Positions 34,545-43,591 of a stretch of 64,000 nt of DNA are shown piece by piece. Origin of the DNA: Cytophagales bacterium. GTDB taxonomy: Bacteria > Bacteroidota > Bacteroidia > Cytophagales > CCMP332. The stretch's first letter is position 1. Every line of letters starts with the position of its first letter. Made by a program: the position numbers and the translations under genes. Under the pieces are notes generated by a model. The model saw only the letters and a program-made list of their open reading frames with translations. It searched no databases and was not told the origin of the DNA. The stretch spans positions 1 through 64,000 of the forward strand of contig JANQSY010000110.1 of NCBI GenBank assembly GCA_028279065.1, written 5' to 3'.

Positions 34545-35512
34545 CAGGATTTTCTTTTTCCCAATTTCCTAAAGTAGGACAGCAATTCATCCTTTGCCCC
34601 CTCTCCCGCAGAGATGGATCCTACTAGTTCCTTGACCTTTTCAAACCGTTGATCAATCATTCCCTGGATCTTTTCTTCCAGGTTCAGCTCTTTAAAAAGA
34701 TCAATTACATTTTCCACCTCCTCAGTATCCCTTGAATTCTGTTGATAGATGGACGCCAGAAGCTCTTTTTTGGCAGCCGATGCTTCTTCGTTGGCCAGGA
34801 ACCACAATATGGTTTTCTTCCCTGACCTGATATCCCCGCCCGGGACCTTTCCAAAAGACTCCGGATCACCGAAGGCATCCAGATAGTCATCCATCAATTG
34901 AAAGGCTATCCCGGCGTTTATCCCAATTTCATAAAGCTTTTTGCAGCTGGAAGCATCGGCCCCCCCGACCTTTCCACCAAGCCAACAAGAATAACCCAAA
35001 AGAACAGCCGTCTTTAGCCGTATCATTTCCAAGTATTCCACCTTGGTTGAGTCCGCCTTTCCTTCCAGATCCATATCCATCTGTTGGCCTTCGCAGACCT
35101 CCAATGAGGTTCGATTAAACATGTCCAGAATTTGTTTCAGGTTGACCTCGGTGCCAGCTAATTGCTGATAAGCCTTCACCATTAAGGCATCACCTGAGAG
35201 TATTGCGATGTTAGGATCCCATTTTTCATGGACGGTTTCCTTGCCTCTCCTCAGCGGAGCCTCGTCCATGATATCATCGTGTAGGAGGGTGAAGTTGTGG
35301 AAAAGTTCTATGGACGATGCCATCTTGGCGTCATTCTCATCAACCGCTCTGAATAGGGAGGTGCAAAGAAGAGAGAGGGTTGGCCTCATCCTTTTTCCGC
35401 CCAGTGAAAGAAAATATCGGATGGGGTCATAGAGGGATTTGGGAACCTCCGGAAGCTCTATCTCAGACAGGGCTGTTTCTATCATTTCCTGGTATTCCTT
35501 AACCCTGTTCAT
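34544..35512 (-). CDS. Trans-isoprenyl diphosphate synthase (polyprenyl synthetase)
   Basis: 322 residues. The first Asp-rich motif is HDDIMDEAPLRRGKETVH (DDIMD 79-83) and the second is FQLMDDYLDAFGD (DDYLD 208-212). GGKRMRP at 38-44 binds isopentenyl diphosphate. It elongates allylic diphosphates with IPP, giving precursors for quinones, carotenoids or undecaprenol. Chain length cannot be read reliably. The gene begins inside the 3' end of the RNase R gene (14-base overlap) and ends in a one-base overlap with the rhomboid gene. Confidence 0.94.
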   Translation of the reverse strand: MNRVKEYQEMIETALSEIELPEVPKSLYDPIRYFLSLGGKRMRPTLSLLCTSLFRAVDENDAKMASSIELFHNFTLLHDDIMDEAPLRRGKETVHEKWDPNIAILSGDALMVKAYQQLAGTEVNLKQILDMFNRTSLEVCEGQQMDMDLEGKADSTKVEYLEMIRLKTAVLLGYSCWLGGKVGGADASSCKKLYEIGINAGIAFQLMDDYLDAFGDPESFGKVPGGDIRSGKKTILWFLANEEASAAKKELLASIYQQNSRDTEEVENVIDLFKELNLEEKIQGMIDQRFEKVKELVGSISAGEGAKDELLSYFRKLGKRKS

Positions 35513-37664
35513 GTTTTGATATGAAGCTTAAGTCTATGGTTCTTTTGTTAAGATCTGCAGAGGTGACCTCCACCATGACCTCATCCCCGATCCTGATCTC
35601 CATTCCACTCTGTTGACCGATCACCCTGAATTTATGGGGTTCCGCTACGAAGAAATCATCCAGAATATCTCTTATTCTTATCATTCCCTCGCATTTCATC
35701 TCGGAGATCTCAACATAGATCCCGAAATCCGTCACCCCTGATACTATTCCAATGTATTCAGCCCCGATCTGGTCCTGCATGAATTCCACCTGTTTGTATT
35801 TTACCGATGCCCTCTCCGCCTCGGCAGCGGATTTTTCCTTTTCTGAAAGGTATTGGCACTTTTTTTCAAGATTTTGATCTTGCTTTTGCTTATGTCCAAT
35901 AATCTTTTCCTGGAGGAAGCGGTGGACCATTACGTCGGGGTATCGCCTGATAGGAGACGTGAAATGCGTGTAATCCTTAAAGCCCAATCCGAAATGGCCT
36001 GAATTTTCCCTGGTATATTTTGCCTTTGCCATCGACCTGATAGCCAGGCCCTGAAGTACGCTTTCTTCGGGTTTTCCGGAAATTTTTGCATTGAACTGAT
36101 TCAACTCTTTTGAAAGATCCTTTGAAGAAATGTTTATGCTGTATCCAAAATTCTTAGCGAATAGCGAGAAGTTCTCTAGCTTTTCCTGGTCCGGCCAATC
36201 ATGGGTTCTAAAAACGAATTCCCTTGCCACCTCACCTTCTTTTTTTCTGAACAGGGCAGCCACTTTTTTGTTTGCCAGCAACATGAAATCCTCGATCATT
36301 TTATGGGCATCCTTTCTTTCCTTTGGAGCCACTTCTATTGGATATCCTGTTTCGTCAAGCTTAAACTTCAACTCAGTGGTTTCAAATGATATGGAGCCCT
36401 TATTGAATCTGTCCTTTTGAAGTCTTTTGGCTATTTCATTCAACAAAACCACCTCCTCAGCATAATCACCTTCCTTTTTTTCAATCCTTTGCTGAGCTTC
36501 TTCATAGGTGAATCTTCGATTCGAATGGATCACCGTTTTACCATACCATTCCTCCTTAACCTCTCCATTTTTATCCATATCAAACACGGCTGAGAAGGCC
36601 AATCGATCCTCATTGGGTCTGAGGGAACAAAGGTTGTTTGAGAGCTTTTCCGGCAACATTGGAATGGTCCTGTCAACCAGGTACACAGATGTGCCCCTTC
36701 GATATGCTTCCTTATCTAGGCTGGTTCCAGGCTGAAGATAATGGGTTACATCAGCGATGTGAACACCTATCCTGTACAGGCCATCACTCAGATATTCCAA
36801 TGAAATTGCATCATCGAAATCCTTGGCATCTTCTGGGTCAATGGTGATGGTCAGAACATTCCTGAAGTCCTTTCTTTTCTTTATCTCCGTTGCTGAGATT
36901 TTCTCAGGGATCTCACCTGCCTCCTGCTCAACTTCCCCGGAGAACTTGTAGGGGAGACCATATTCAAGCATGATGGCATGCATCTCTGCATCATTTTCAC
37001 CCTCAAGTCCCAGTACATCTATAATGCTGCCCTCCGGATTGCGGTGCCGATCTCCCCATTCTTCGATCTTTACGAGAACAATACTCCCATCCTTGGCCTT
37101 TTTTAACTCAGGGCCCGGAATGAAAATATCCTGGTGCAGCTTCTTGTTGCTGGGAACTACAAATCCATATGTAGCTGCGATCTCCAGTTTTCCTACGAAT
37201 TCAGTTCTTTTCCTTTCAATGATCTCTACAACCCGGCCTGTCCTTCTGCCATCTCGCTTTCGATTTGCGGGGTTGACCTGGACCCTCACCCTGTCCTCGT
37301 GCCATGCCCCTCCCAACTCAGGTGCCCTTACCATGATATCTTCAGCCATTCCTTCTACCATGACAAACGCATACTGACTGTTTACATGGTCTACAATTCC
37401 CTCATGGGTCTTTAGTTGATGGGCACTGAAGTATTTGTTTCCTGACTTGCTAAGCTTTCCCTGGTTAACAAGGTCATTGAGCTTGGACTCGATCAATTCC
37501 TTATCCAAATGACTTTCAGGTGCAAGGGATCTAATGATCTGCCTGGAATTCAACCCTTTTCCCGGATTCAGATCCAATAGTCTGACTATGCCGGAGATAA
37601 TTGGTTTCGGGCTTGACTTCTTCCCGTAATTCTTTTTTGAGATCTTTTTTCTTTTTCTTCCCAC
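35499..37664 (-). CDS. rnr: Ribonuclease R
   Basis: 721 residues, start GTG 37664. It has a Lys-rich N-terminus (GRKRKKISKKNYGKK), a winged-helix region, two cold-shock domains (~75-220, including TYGFVVPSNKKLHQDIFIPG) and the RNB catalytic domain. The RNB domain begins at about 270 with TIDPEDAKDFDDAISLE, where the metal-binding aspartates lie. It later has HIADVTHYLQPGTSLDKEA and YTHFTSPIRRYPDVMVHR. A C-terminal S1 domain follows (YIGIVSGVTDFGIYVEI). It is a processive 3'-5' exoribonuclease that can degrade structured RNA. It lies three bases after the ABC ATPase gene and overlaps the prenyl synthetase gene. Confidence 0.96.
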   Translation of the reverse strand: MGRKRKKISKKNYGKKSSPKPIISGIVRLLDLNPGKGLNSRQIIRSLAPESHLDKELIESKLNDLVNQGKLSKSGNKYFSAHQLKTHEGIVDHVNSQYAFVMVEGMAEDIMVRAPELGGAWHEDRVRVQVNPANRKRDGRRTGRVVEIIERKRTEFVGKLEIAATYGFVVPSNKKLHQDIFIPGPELKKAKDGSIVLVKIEEWGDRHRNPEGSIIDVLGLEGENDAEMHAIMLEYGLPYKFSGEVEQEAGEIPEKISATEIKKRKDFRNVLTITIDPEDAKDFDDAISLEYLSDGLYRIGVHIADVTHYLQPGTSLDKEAYRRGTSVYLVDRTIPMLPEKLSNNLCSLRPNEDRLAFSAVFDMDKNGEVKEEWYGKTVIHSNRRFTYEEAQQRIEKKEGDYAEEVVLLNEIAKRLQKDRFNKGSISFETTELKFKLDETGYPIEVAPKERKDAHKMIEDFMLLANKKVAALFRKKEGEVAREFVFRTHDWPDQEKLENFSLFAKNFGYSINISSKDLSKELNQFNAKISGKPEESVLQGLAIRSMAKAKYTRENSGHFGLGFKDYTHFTSPIRRYPDVMVHRFLQEKIIGHKQKQDQNLEKKCQYLSEKEKSAAEAERASVKYKQVEFMQDQIGAEYIGIVSGVTDFGIYVEISEMKCEGMIRIRDILDDFFVAEPHKFRVIGQQSGMEIRIGDEVMVEVTSADLNKRTIDLSFISKHEQG

Positions 37665-37667
37665 TTT

Positions 37668-39059
37668 CTATGGTTTTGAAAGGTCTTTTATCAGACTTCC
37701 TTTTTCCAATTCAATAACCTGATCACACAACTCTTCAATTGCCGGGATCTCATGAGAGATAAGTATAAATCTTACCCCCTGATTTTGTTTCAGTTCCTTT
37801 AAAATGGAGATTATTTCTTGCTTATTTTTTTTATCCAAGCTCGAAACCGCCTCGTCCAATACGATGACCTTAGGGCTTAAGACCAAGCACCTTCCCAATA
37901 ATACCCTTTGCCTTTGTCCTACAGAAAGTTGGTGAGGAAACCTATCAAGTATTTCTTCAGGAAGATTGAGCAAACTTAAGACCTTCCTGACCAATTCCAT
38001 CTGTTCCGAGGAACTTCCTATGCCATGGATCTTTAATGGTTCAAGCAAATGAAAGCAAATGGATTTGAATGGATTCATGGAAAGGGTGAGTTCCTGGAAG
38101 ACGATCTGATAATCCTTTCTGGATCTTTTTTGGTCCTTTCCAAACTGATTGCCATCTATTAGAATTTCCCCGGATGTTGGATTAATCAAGTCCAAGAATA
38201 GTTTTCCGAGAGTGGATTTTCCGGCTCCCGATCTCCCGAAAATTCCCAAAGATCTTCCTTCTGATACCTTTAGATCAATATTTCGGAGTGCAGGCGACCT
38301 ATCTTTTTTGGAAGAAAAAAGACCTCCGGAACCAAATTCCATTGTCAAATCTCTGACTTCCAACCAGGGTTCGGATCCTTCTTCTGTGGGTCTCCATCCT
38401 GAGAAAAATGCAACATCCTGATCCGGTTTTTCATCGCTTTGAGGCGTTTGTTCCCTGATCTCCCCGTCCTCAAGCACAAAAATCTTATTAGCGGATTTTT
38501 TCAGGATCTTCTCATCGTGTGAAATGAACAGAACCGATAAGCCCTTGCTTTCCACCTGGGATTTTAACAGATCAATGATCAGGCTATCATTTTCCTGATC
38601 CAATGAAGAGGTGCACTCATCTGCAATGATCAATGAGGGTTCGTTTGCCATCGCATTTGCCACATTGACCCTTTGGGCCATACCTCCTGATAACTCATGC
38701 GGAAACTTTAGAGCATCTTTTTCTGGGCTTTCAAAATTCAGATCTTTTAGAAGGTCCAAAGCCTTGATCTTGCAATCACTCGTCGATAGATCGGAATGCC
38801 TTTTTATGGTTCTGGCTATCTGTTTACCGATCCTCAGGCTTGGATTTAGGGCTGCGTTGGTTTCCTGGAATAAAAGGGTCAATTCCTTCCCTCTGATCTT
38901 CTGAAGTTTTTTCTCCTCCAACTTCAATAGATCGATGCGACCAAATTGCTCACTTTGGAAATGAGCATCTCCTGCCTCTAATGTGGCCAGGTTTTTTGGT
39001 AGCAACTTTATGATTGATCTTGCCAGAAAAGATTTCCCAGCACCTGATTCACCTGCCAA
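37668..39059 (-). CDS. Two-domain ABC ATPase (Dpp/OppD-OppF-like fusion), start uncertain
   Basis: At least 463 residues with two complete nucleotide-binding domains. Domain 1 has GESGAGKSF, LSGGMAQRVNVANAMANEP and LIIADECTSSLD. Domain 2 has GRSGAGKST, a deviant signature QLSVGQRQRVLLGRCLV and VIVLDEAVSSLD. The layout is that of fused dipeptide/oligopeptide transporter ATPases, but no permease is nearby. The listed start (TTG 39059) is the first canonical one, yet it would begin at the P-loop. The frame continues upstream through DILQVNNLKASYVFKNTQHQ and VLNGVNLSIPKGKIIGLAGE, the normal first strand pair of an ABC domain, to 39161-39164. There only CTG or ATA is available before an in-frame TGA. 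The true start is probably there, overlapping lipB. Confidence 0.88.
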   Translation of the reverse strand: MAGESGAGKSFLARSIIKLLPKNLATLEAGDAHFQSEQFGRIDLLKLEEKKLQKIRGKELTLLFQETNAALNPSLRIGKQIARTIKRHSDLSTSDCKIKALDLLKDLNFESPEKDALKFPHELSGGMAQRVNVANAMANEPSLIIADECTSSLDQENDSLIIDLLKSQVESKGLSVLFISHDEKILKKSANKIFVLEDGEIREQTPQSDEKPDQDVAFFSGWRPTEEGSEPWLEVRDLTMEFGSGGLFSSKKDRSPALRNIDLKVSEGRSLGIFGRSGAGKSTLGKLFLDLINPTSGEILIDGNQFGKDQKRSRKDYQIVFQELTLSMNPFKSICFHLLEPLKIHGIGSSSEQMELVRKVLSLLNLPEEILDRFPHQLSVGQRQRVLLGRCLVLSPKVIVLDEAVSSLDKKNKQEIISILKELKQNQGVRFILISHEIPAIEELCDQVIELEKGSLIKDLSKP

Positions 39060-39150
39060 TCCAATAATTTTTCCTTTTGGGATGCTTAGATTGACTCCAT
39101 TAAGGACTTGGTGCTGGGTGTTCTTAAAGACATAGGAGGCCTTTAGGTTA

Positions 39151-39906
39151 TTAACCTGCAGTATGTCTGACGAGTGGTCTATCTGTTTTGAAATTAAATG
39201 GGATCAACTCCATTCCAAATGTAAGCTCAAATTTTTCTTTAAGGCTTTCTTTTACCTCTTCCATTGGCACCTTTTTGCCAAGTTCCTTTTCAAGACTGGT
39301 GACCCCCTTATCTTCGATTCCACAAGGAACTATGTAGTCAAAATATTCCAGGTCTGTGTTTATGTTGAATGCAAGGCCATGCATGGTCACCCATCTACTT
39401 GTCTTTATTCCAATCGCGCAGATCTTCCTCGCCTTTTTTTCATTTTCTGGTTCTAACCACACCCCGGTCAAGCCATCTATTCTTCCTGATCCAATTCCGT
39501 AATCCTTCAGGACCAGGATAACAGCCTCCTCCATGGCCCTTAAGAAATAACTCAGGTCAGGTTTGAAATTCTCAAGATCAACGACCGGATAGGCCACCAA
39601 TTGACCCTGGCCATGATAGGTAATATCTCCGCCTCTATTTATTGGGAAATAACTTGCGTTAATAGATGAGAGATCATTTAGGTCTATTAATAAATTGTCA
39701 GCGGTTCCATTTTTCCCAAGGGTGAAAACATGAGGATGTTCTACAAACAATAGGTAGTTGTTGGTGGGAGATTTTGGATGGTCCCTATTCTGCTTTTTTT
39801 GTTCCAGTATGGATTCAAAAAGGCTGGTTTGTATGTCCCAACATTCATCAAAGGGCCTTAAACCAAGGTCCTGAAAAGACACTTTCTTGTTTATCAGGGA
39901 ATCCAT
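39151..39906 (-). CDS. lipB: Octanoyl-[ACP]:protein N-octanoyltransferase LipB
   Basis: 251 residues. The family motifs are all visible: RGGDITYHGQGQLVAYPV, GSGRIDGLTGVWL, and KICAIGIKTSRWVTMHGLAF, where the acyl-site lysine and His lie. These are followed by IVPCGIEDKGVTSL with the catalytic cysteine. LipB moves octanoate from acyl carrier protein to lipoyl domains of PDH-E2 and GcvH, linking to pdhA and gcvP in this window. The gene overlaps manA upstream by 13 bases and probably the ABC ATPase gene downstream. LipA (lipoyl synthase) is not present here. Confidence 0.96.
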   Translation of the reverse strand: MDSLINKKVSFQDLGLRPFDECWDIQTSLFESILEQKKQNRDHPKSPTNNYLLFVEHPHVFTLGKNGTADNLLIDLNDLSSINASYFPINRGGDITYHGQGQLVAYPVVDLENFKPDLSYFLRAMEEAVILVLKDYGIGSGRIDGLTGVWLEPENEKKARKICAIGIKTSRWVTMHGLAFNINTDLEYFDYIVPCGIEDKGVTSLEKELGKKVPMEEVKESLKEKFELTFGMELIPFNFKTDRPLVRHTAG

Positions 39907-40865
39907 GTTTTTATAAATGCTGTTTCCTTTCTTGAATCGATGCGGAAGCCGTCCAGCGCAGCTGGAATCAGTAAGGTATCTCCTTTCTCATATTCGAGAT
40001 TACCTTCAGAAAACTCGATATAACCCTCGCCGCCTGTAAACATTAAAACCTCAAATGAGTCTTTTGAGTTTGTAAGATCCAAGGTTTCTGAGGCTGGCAC
40101 TTTCCAGGATTCCGTAAAAAAGTATGGGCAAGACACCAGTTCGTTCCCTTTAGCCCCTGCTGGGGATGCCTTTTTATTTGATCCTATGTGTTGGAAGTCC
40201 AAAACCTCAAGGCCTTCTTCTATGTGCAGTTCCCTTTCATTACCATCAGCATCTTTCCTTTTGAAGTCGTATAAGCGGTATGTGGTATCAGAGCTCTGTT
40301 GAATTTCGGCGAGCACCAACCCCTTTCCAATTGAATGAATCCGGCCTGAAGGAAGAAAAAAAACATCATTTTCCTCAGCCTGGTCCTTGTTTAGCAATTC
40401 CTCAAGAGTCCCTTCGTTTATTGCAGACTTTACTTCGGCCTGGTCGGTTTGCTTTGAGAATCCTGAATATAATTGAGTTCCTGGCTCTGACCTTAGAATG
40501 TACCACATTTCTGTCTTACTATTCCTGGAGCCTTCCTTTGGATGAACCTGGATTGATAGATCGTCTCTGGCATCAATAAATTTGAAAAGCAGGGGAAATG
40601 TCTTTCCATACCTTCTGAAAACCTTGTCTCCAAGTATCTCCGCACCAAACTCATTGATCAGTTCTTGCAGGTCTTTGCCTTTAAACCGTCCAAGCGAGAC
40701 CTGACTGATGTCCCCGGGGACTGCTGATAGTTCCCATGATTCTCCAATAAGCAAGCTTGGGTCTGTCCCTTTTTGAAATTCTGAGAATAACGCATTTCCC
40801 CCCCAGATCTTTTCTTTTAGAATAGGCGTGAATTTGAGTGGCTCCAAAATATTCTTCAGCCCCAT
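39894..40865 (-). CDS. manA: Mannose-6-phosphate isomerase, class I
   Basis: 323 residues, the short cupin-type form common in Bacteroidota and Firmicutes. It opens PLKFTPILKEKIWGGNAL. The zinc site reads LSIQVHPKEG, then KTEMWYIL, and finally SGRIHSIGKGLVLAEIQ. These give the two His and the Glu expected, with SSDTTYRLYDF following. It interconverts mannose-6-phosphate and fructose-6-phosphate, feeding GDP-mannose and hence surface glycans. It overlaps pgi by ten bases and lipB by thirteen. The link to pgi, which also uses fructose-6-phosphate, makes metabolic sense. Confidence 0.94.
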   Translation of the reverse strand: MGLKNILEPLKFTPILKEKIWGGNALFSEFQKGTDPSLLIGESWELSAVPGDISQVSLGRFKGKDLQELINEFGAEILGDKVFRRYGKTFPLLFKFIDARDDLSIQVHPKEGSRNSKTEMWYILRSEPGTQLYSGFSKQTDQAEVKSAINEGTLEELLNKDQAEENDVFFLPSGRIHSIGKGLVLAEIQQSSDTTYRLYDFKRKDADGNERELHIEEGLEVLDFQHIGSNKKASPAGAKGNELVSCPYFFTESWKVPASETLDLTNSKDSFEVLMFTGGEGYIEFSEGNLEYEKGDTLLIPAALDGFRIDSRKETAFIKTWIP

Positions 40866-42487
40866 TTCTTAATTGTTTCTATAAGAGCGGAAGTTGTGGG
40901 ATCAAGGTCATTTGAATCCTTCCCATTTAGTATAGGCAGCAGTTTGCCGGCCATTTCCTTTCCCAACTCAACACCCCATTGATCATAACTAAAAATGTTC
41001 CAAATGACCCCCTGGGCAAAGATCTTATGTTCATATAGGGCTATTAAAAAACCCATTGTTTCAGGATTCAGAGTTTCAAACAAAAGTATGTTAGACGGGT
41101 TTAAACCTTGAAAAAATCTAAAAGGCGCAGTTAATTGCGCAGACTTCTCATTTCCCATTTGTTTCTTTACCGTTTCGATACTTTTTCCCTCCCAAAGTGC
41201 TTTGGCTTGTGCCAGTCCATTGGCCAAAAGCATATCGTGTTGATTTTGGTATTCACCATTGGTTTTAGAAAAAAGGATCAAATCGCATGGTATGAGGTGA
41301 GTCCCCTGATGGAGCAACTGGAAAAAGGCATGCTGACCATTGGTGCCTGGCTCCCCCCATACAATTGGGCCCGTGGAATAATCAACGGGATTCCCCGATC
41401 GGTCAATTGCTTTTCCATTGCTCTCCATATTTGCCTGTTGAAGGTATGCAGGGAAGCGATGAAGGCCCTGAGAATATGGAAGTATCGCTTCTGATTCCGC
41501 ACCCAGGAAATTGGTATTCCATATTCCGATCAAGGCCATCAATAGGGGAATATTCTGTTTGAATTCGGAATCTTTAAAGTGTTTATCAGCCTTTGATGCG
41601 CCCTTCAAGAGCTTCTTGAAATTATGATAGCCTATAGTGCAAGCTATTGATATGCCTATTGCAGACCAAAGCGAATATCTACCCCCTACCCAATCCCAAA
41701 AACCAAATACATTCTCCTTATCCACACCAAAACTTTGAGCTGCCTCAATATTGGTGGACACAGCTATGAAATGATCCTGAACTTGTAATTCATTTCCTCC
41801 ATTTCCAATGAACCAGGACTTTGCGGCTTCGGCATTTGCCATTGTTTCCTGAGTAGTGAAGGTTTTCGAGGAGATGATGAATAAGGTGGTCTGTGGGTTA
41901 AGTTCTTTTAAGGTTTGGTCAAGATGAAAGGGATCAACGTTTGAAACAAAATGAGGTTTTATTCCCGGTTTCCAATATTCCTTAAGGGCTTCTGTAACCA
42001 TATATGGGCCCAGATCTGATCCGCCTATCCCGATGTTGACTATATCGGTGAAGGGTAACCCGGAAAATCCCGTTCTTTTTGAACTATTGATCTCATTTGA
42101 GAATTTTTCGATCCTTTTTAAACTGCTTTCAACCTCTTCTCTCACGTTCAACCCATCTAATTCAAGATCAAAAGCTGCAGGGTTTCTCAATGCTGGATGA
42201 AGTACAGATCTATTCTCGGTTTCGTTAATTTCATCACCTGAAATAAGTTGTCGATATCCTTCCCTAATATTCGCCTCATCGGCTAGCCTTTCCAGCTCAA
42301 TTAGAACCTCCTTATCCAACAGATTTCTGGAAAAATCAAACACCATATTTCCCAGATCTATCCTCCAACCAGGGTTTCCAAGCCGGATTTCCTTGGGAGA
42401 TTTGGATAGGGCAGCAAGGACAGATTGAGATAATTCTTTAAGTCTTTTCCAGGACTTGAGTTGTGTGGGAGGGGTTTTTGAAAGCAT
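40856..42487 (-). CDS. pgi: Glucose-6-phosphate isomerase
   Basis: 543 residues, the long form typical of bacteria. Signature elements are DIVNIGIGGSDLGPYMV, FIISSKTFTTQETMANA, WDWVGGRYSLWSAIG, SQGLHRFPAYLQQANMESNG and QWGVELGKEMA. It interconverts glucose-6-phosphate and fructose-6-phosphate in glycolysis and gluconeogenesis. It is the first gene of the minus-strand run that continues through manA, lipB, the ABC ATPase, rnr, prenyl synthetase and rhomboid. Every junction there is an overlap or a gap of a few bases. Its promoter should lie in the 29 bases shared with divergent yraN, where TAATTTTA (minus strand, 42499-42506) is one base off the TAnnTTTG box. Confidence 0.97.
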   Translation of the reverse strand: MLSKTPPTQLKSWKRLKELSQSVLAALSKSPKEIRLGNPGWRIDLGNMVFDFSRNLLDKEVLIELERLADEANIREGYRQLISGDEINETENRSVLHPALRNPAAFDLELDGLNVREEVESSLKRIEKFSNEINSSKRTGFSGLPFTDIVNIGIGGSDLGPYMVTEALKEYWKPGIKPHFVSNVDPFHLDQTLKELNPQTTLFIISSKTFTTQETMANAEAAKSWFIGNGGNELQVQDHFIAVSTNIEAAQSFGVDKENVFGFWDWVGGRYSLWSAIGISIACTIGYHNFKKLLKGASKADKHFKDSEFKQNIPLLMALIGIWNTNFLGAESEAILPYSQGLHRFPAYLQQANMESNGKAIDRSGNPVDYSTGPIVWGEPGTNGQHAFFQLLHQGTHLIPCDLILFSKTNGEYQNQHDMLLANGLAQAKALWEGKSIETVKKQMGNEKSAQLTAPFRFFQGLNPSNILLFETLNPETMGFLIALYEHKIFAQGVIWNIFSYDQWGVELGKEMAGKLLPILNGKDSNDLDPTTSALIETIKKWG

Positions 42488-42516
42488 GATTTAGGATGTA
42501 AAATTAGCTAAATTGA

Positions 42517-42888
42517 ATGTTAGTGAATGATCATAAAAAGCCGGGTTCCGGAAAAGTTGCTGAAAACTTTGCTGCTGAATTCCTAGAGTCCAAGGGTTGT
42601 AACATAGTCGTGCGGAACTATAGATATAGAAGATCCGAGATCGATATTATCTATAACGAAAGAGGGGTCCTGGTATTCGGAGAGGTTAAATTCCGCTCCA
42701 ACTCAAAATTTGGACACGCTGAAAGCTTTGTTTCTAAGAATCAAGAGGAAAAGATTCTTGATGCCGCCAACAATTACCTGTTGGAAAACCCTTGGGATGG
42801 GCCGGTCAGATTTGATATTATTTCTTTAGAAGGACCAATTGATTCTCCTTCCGTTTCCATTTTCAGGGATGCGATCAGCGGCGGATAA
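42517..42888 (+). CDS. YraN/UPF0102 family endonuclease-like protein
   Basis: 123 residues. The family pattern is clear: GSGKVAENFAAEFLESKGC at the N-terminus, then RNYRYRRSEIDIIY (the acidic residue of a PD-(D/E)xK-like site) and LVFGEVKFR (the E-x-K arm). The fold is that of Holliday-junction resolvase-like nucleases, but the cellular role is not settled. The gene is divergent from pgi. Its last 14 bases overlap the tail of the convergent exonuclease gene. Confidence 0.9.
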   Translation: MLVNDHKKPGSGKVAENFAAEFLESKGCNIVVRNYRYRRSEIDIIYNERGVLVFGEVKFRSNSKFGHAESFVSKNQEEKILDAANNYLLENPWDGPVRFDIISLEGPIDSPSVSIFRDAISGG

Positions 42889-43591
42889 TCTCTTCAGGGC
42901 TCATTGAGGAATACCCCTTTAACCTTAAAAAGACCTGTGCGCATACGACTACATCTTCCATACAGTACTGGCTGATCCTTTCCAGGTTCTTTTCTTTGTA
43001 ATAAACCTCCGAAACCATACTTCCGTCAATATCGCTCTTGCTGGAGGGCACATCGAAAAGTTTTGCAAGAAGATCCAAAGAAGTAAAGTTCTTTCGATCT
43101 CCGAATTTCCACATTTCCATAGTATCCAAATGGGGTATCTCCCAGGGTTTTTTGCCCGAGTTATCCAGGCAATTTGGAATTGGAAGACCCTGGATAAGCA
43201 TCCTTCTGGAAAGGTATGGGAAGTCGAATTCCTTTCCGTTATGAGCAACTAACCTAAGGTTGGGTTTGCTGATTTGGTCTATAACCGAGATGAATTCTTC
43301 TAGTAATTTTTTCTCGTTGTCATTTGATATTGCTTTTACCCTGAACTCTTTTTTTTCCATTGAAAATGCTGAAAAAAGGCCAACCCCAACCACAATGATT
43401 TTTCCAAATTCAGAAAAGATCCCAGCTCTGTCAGAGTATGCATCCCTGTAGGCTTCCTCAGACTCTTCGCCCACAAAGTATTGGGCTTTTTTTGCCCAAA
43501 GGGCCTTCCATTCCTCATCCAGTTCTTCATACGCAGAGTTAGAGGGGACTGTCTCGATATCGAGGAATAAAAGGTCCGAAAAGTTCTCCAC
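42875..43591 (-). CDS. Predicted 3'-5' exonuclease (DnaQ/PolB-exonuclease-like)
   Basis: 238 residues, start GTG 43591. Exo I is LLFLDIETVPS with the D-x-E pair at about residues 10-12. Exo II is LVAHNGKEFDFPYLSRRM. Exo III is ISQYCMEDVVVCAQVFLRL with the Y-x3-D arrangement. This is the DNA_pol_B_exo2-type stand-alone exonuclease found in many bacteria. Substrate and process are unknown; DNA repair or processing is likely. Its GTG overlaps the M14 peptidase stop by one base (TAGTG), so the two are coupled, and its 3' end overlaps yraN. Confidence 0.88.
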   Translation of the reverse strand: MENFSDLLFLDIETVPSNSAYEELDEEWKALWAKKAQYFVGEESEEAYRDAYSDRAGIFSEFGKIIVVGVGLFSAFSMEKKEFRVKAISNDNEKKLLEEFISVIDQISKPNLRLVAHNGKEFDFPYLSRRMLIQGLPIPNCLDNSGKKPWEIPHLDTMEMWKFGDRKNFTSLDLLAKLFDVPSSKSDIDGSMVSEVYYKEKNLERISQYCMEDVVVCAQVFLRLKGYSSMSPEEIIRR

